Made by a program: the position numbers and the translations under genes. Positions 6,868 through 6,959 of a stretch of DNA of 6,959 nt are shown here, piece by piece. Below the pieces are notes generated by a model. That model made no database searches. It was not told the DNA's origin and saw only the letters and a program-made list of their open reading frames with translations. The stretch covers positions 1 to 6,959 of the forward strand of contig JAQICW010000016.1 of assembly GCA_027858355.1 (NCBI GenBank), written 5' to 3'. Numbering within the stretch: the first letter of the stretch is position 1; each line of letters begins with the position of its first letter. This DNA comes from Desulfobacula sp. GTDB taxonomy: Bacteria > Desulfobacterota > Desulfobacteria > Desulfobacterales > Desulfobacteraceae.

Positions 6868-6924
6868 CAGGGGAATGTCAATACCATTTCCAAAACCCGT
6901 TGATAGTGCTTTTTCCCTTGATCA
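6868..6924 (-). pseudogene. Degenerate fragment of a PTS EIIA gene (active-site segment)
   Basis: Positions 6870-6920 match 4680-4730 of the HTH-EIIA gene at 45 of 51 bases without gaps (counted by eye), on the same strand and exactly 2190 bp away. The segment corresponds to residues 120-137 of that protein. Translated in the equivalent frame it reads REKALSTGFGNGIDIPL, so the phosphorylated histidine codon (CAT at 4680-4678) is CTG (Leu) here. Stop codons lie upstream in the same frame (TGA, TAA, TAG within 36 bases), and similarity fades quickly on both sides. It is either a short duplicated fragment or the last recognisable piece of a decayed second EIIA gene, and it is not functional. Confidence 0.65.
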
Positions 6925-6959
6925 GTCAATGGCTGGTTATCCCCACACCGACTATTCAC

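Larger units (their letters stand above)
6683..6959. other. Non-coding stretch at the right edge
   Basis: Apart from the EIIA fragment, the candidate promoter and the ribosome site listed separately, these 277 bp show no convincing gene on either strand. No T-run terminator, tRNA or repeat array was recognised. The region is the 5' flank of the hexapeptide-repeat gene. Confidence 0.5.

Overview
The window looks like a piece of chromosome from a Gram-negative anaerobe of the sulphate-reducing Desulfobacterota (Desulfobacteraceae-like). That placement is inference. It rests on moderate-to-low GC with A-rich runs, strong AAGGAGG-type ribosome sites, the style of the U32 and ClC-CBS proteins, and an EIIA protein fused to an excisionase-type HTH, a combination I associate with that group. 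No rRNA, tRNA, CRISPR array or insertion sequence was seen.

Layout. From the left edge to 1777 on the plus strand lies most of a U32-family protein, a presumed Fe-S enzyme of the RlhA/TrhP/UbiU type. Its N-terminus is cut off by the window edge. Everything else is on the minus strand and converges on it. Read in the direction of transcription: a degenerate scrap of an EIIA gene at the right edge (about 6868-6924); a hexapeptide-repeat (left-handed beta-helix) protein of unknown substrate (6682-5270); a 181-bp gap; an HTH-PTS EIIA fusion (5088-4411); a ClC chloride channel/transporter with two CBS domains (4383-2656); and a tandem universal stress protein gene (2634-1803) split in two by a +1 shift near 2065-2078.

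How the genes may work together. EIIA, ClC and Usp are spaced by only 27 and 21 bp and are probably one operon. The first gene joins a DNA-binding domain to a phosphorylatable EIIA domain (active-site His137). The second moves chloride and carries an adenine-nucleotide-type sensing module (CBS pair). The third is an ATP-binding-type stress protein. A reasonable hypothesis is a small PTS- and energy-state-sensing unit controlling anion flux. The ClC keeps the external gating glutamate (E128) but has valine (V182) where H+/Cl- antiporters have the internal proton glutamate, so it may be a passive channel.

The most unusual points are the broken Usp gene, the 51-bp near-copy of the EIIA active-site segment 2.19 kb upstream of the original, and the channel-like ClC under an EIIA-HTH gene.
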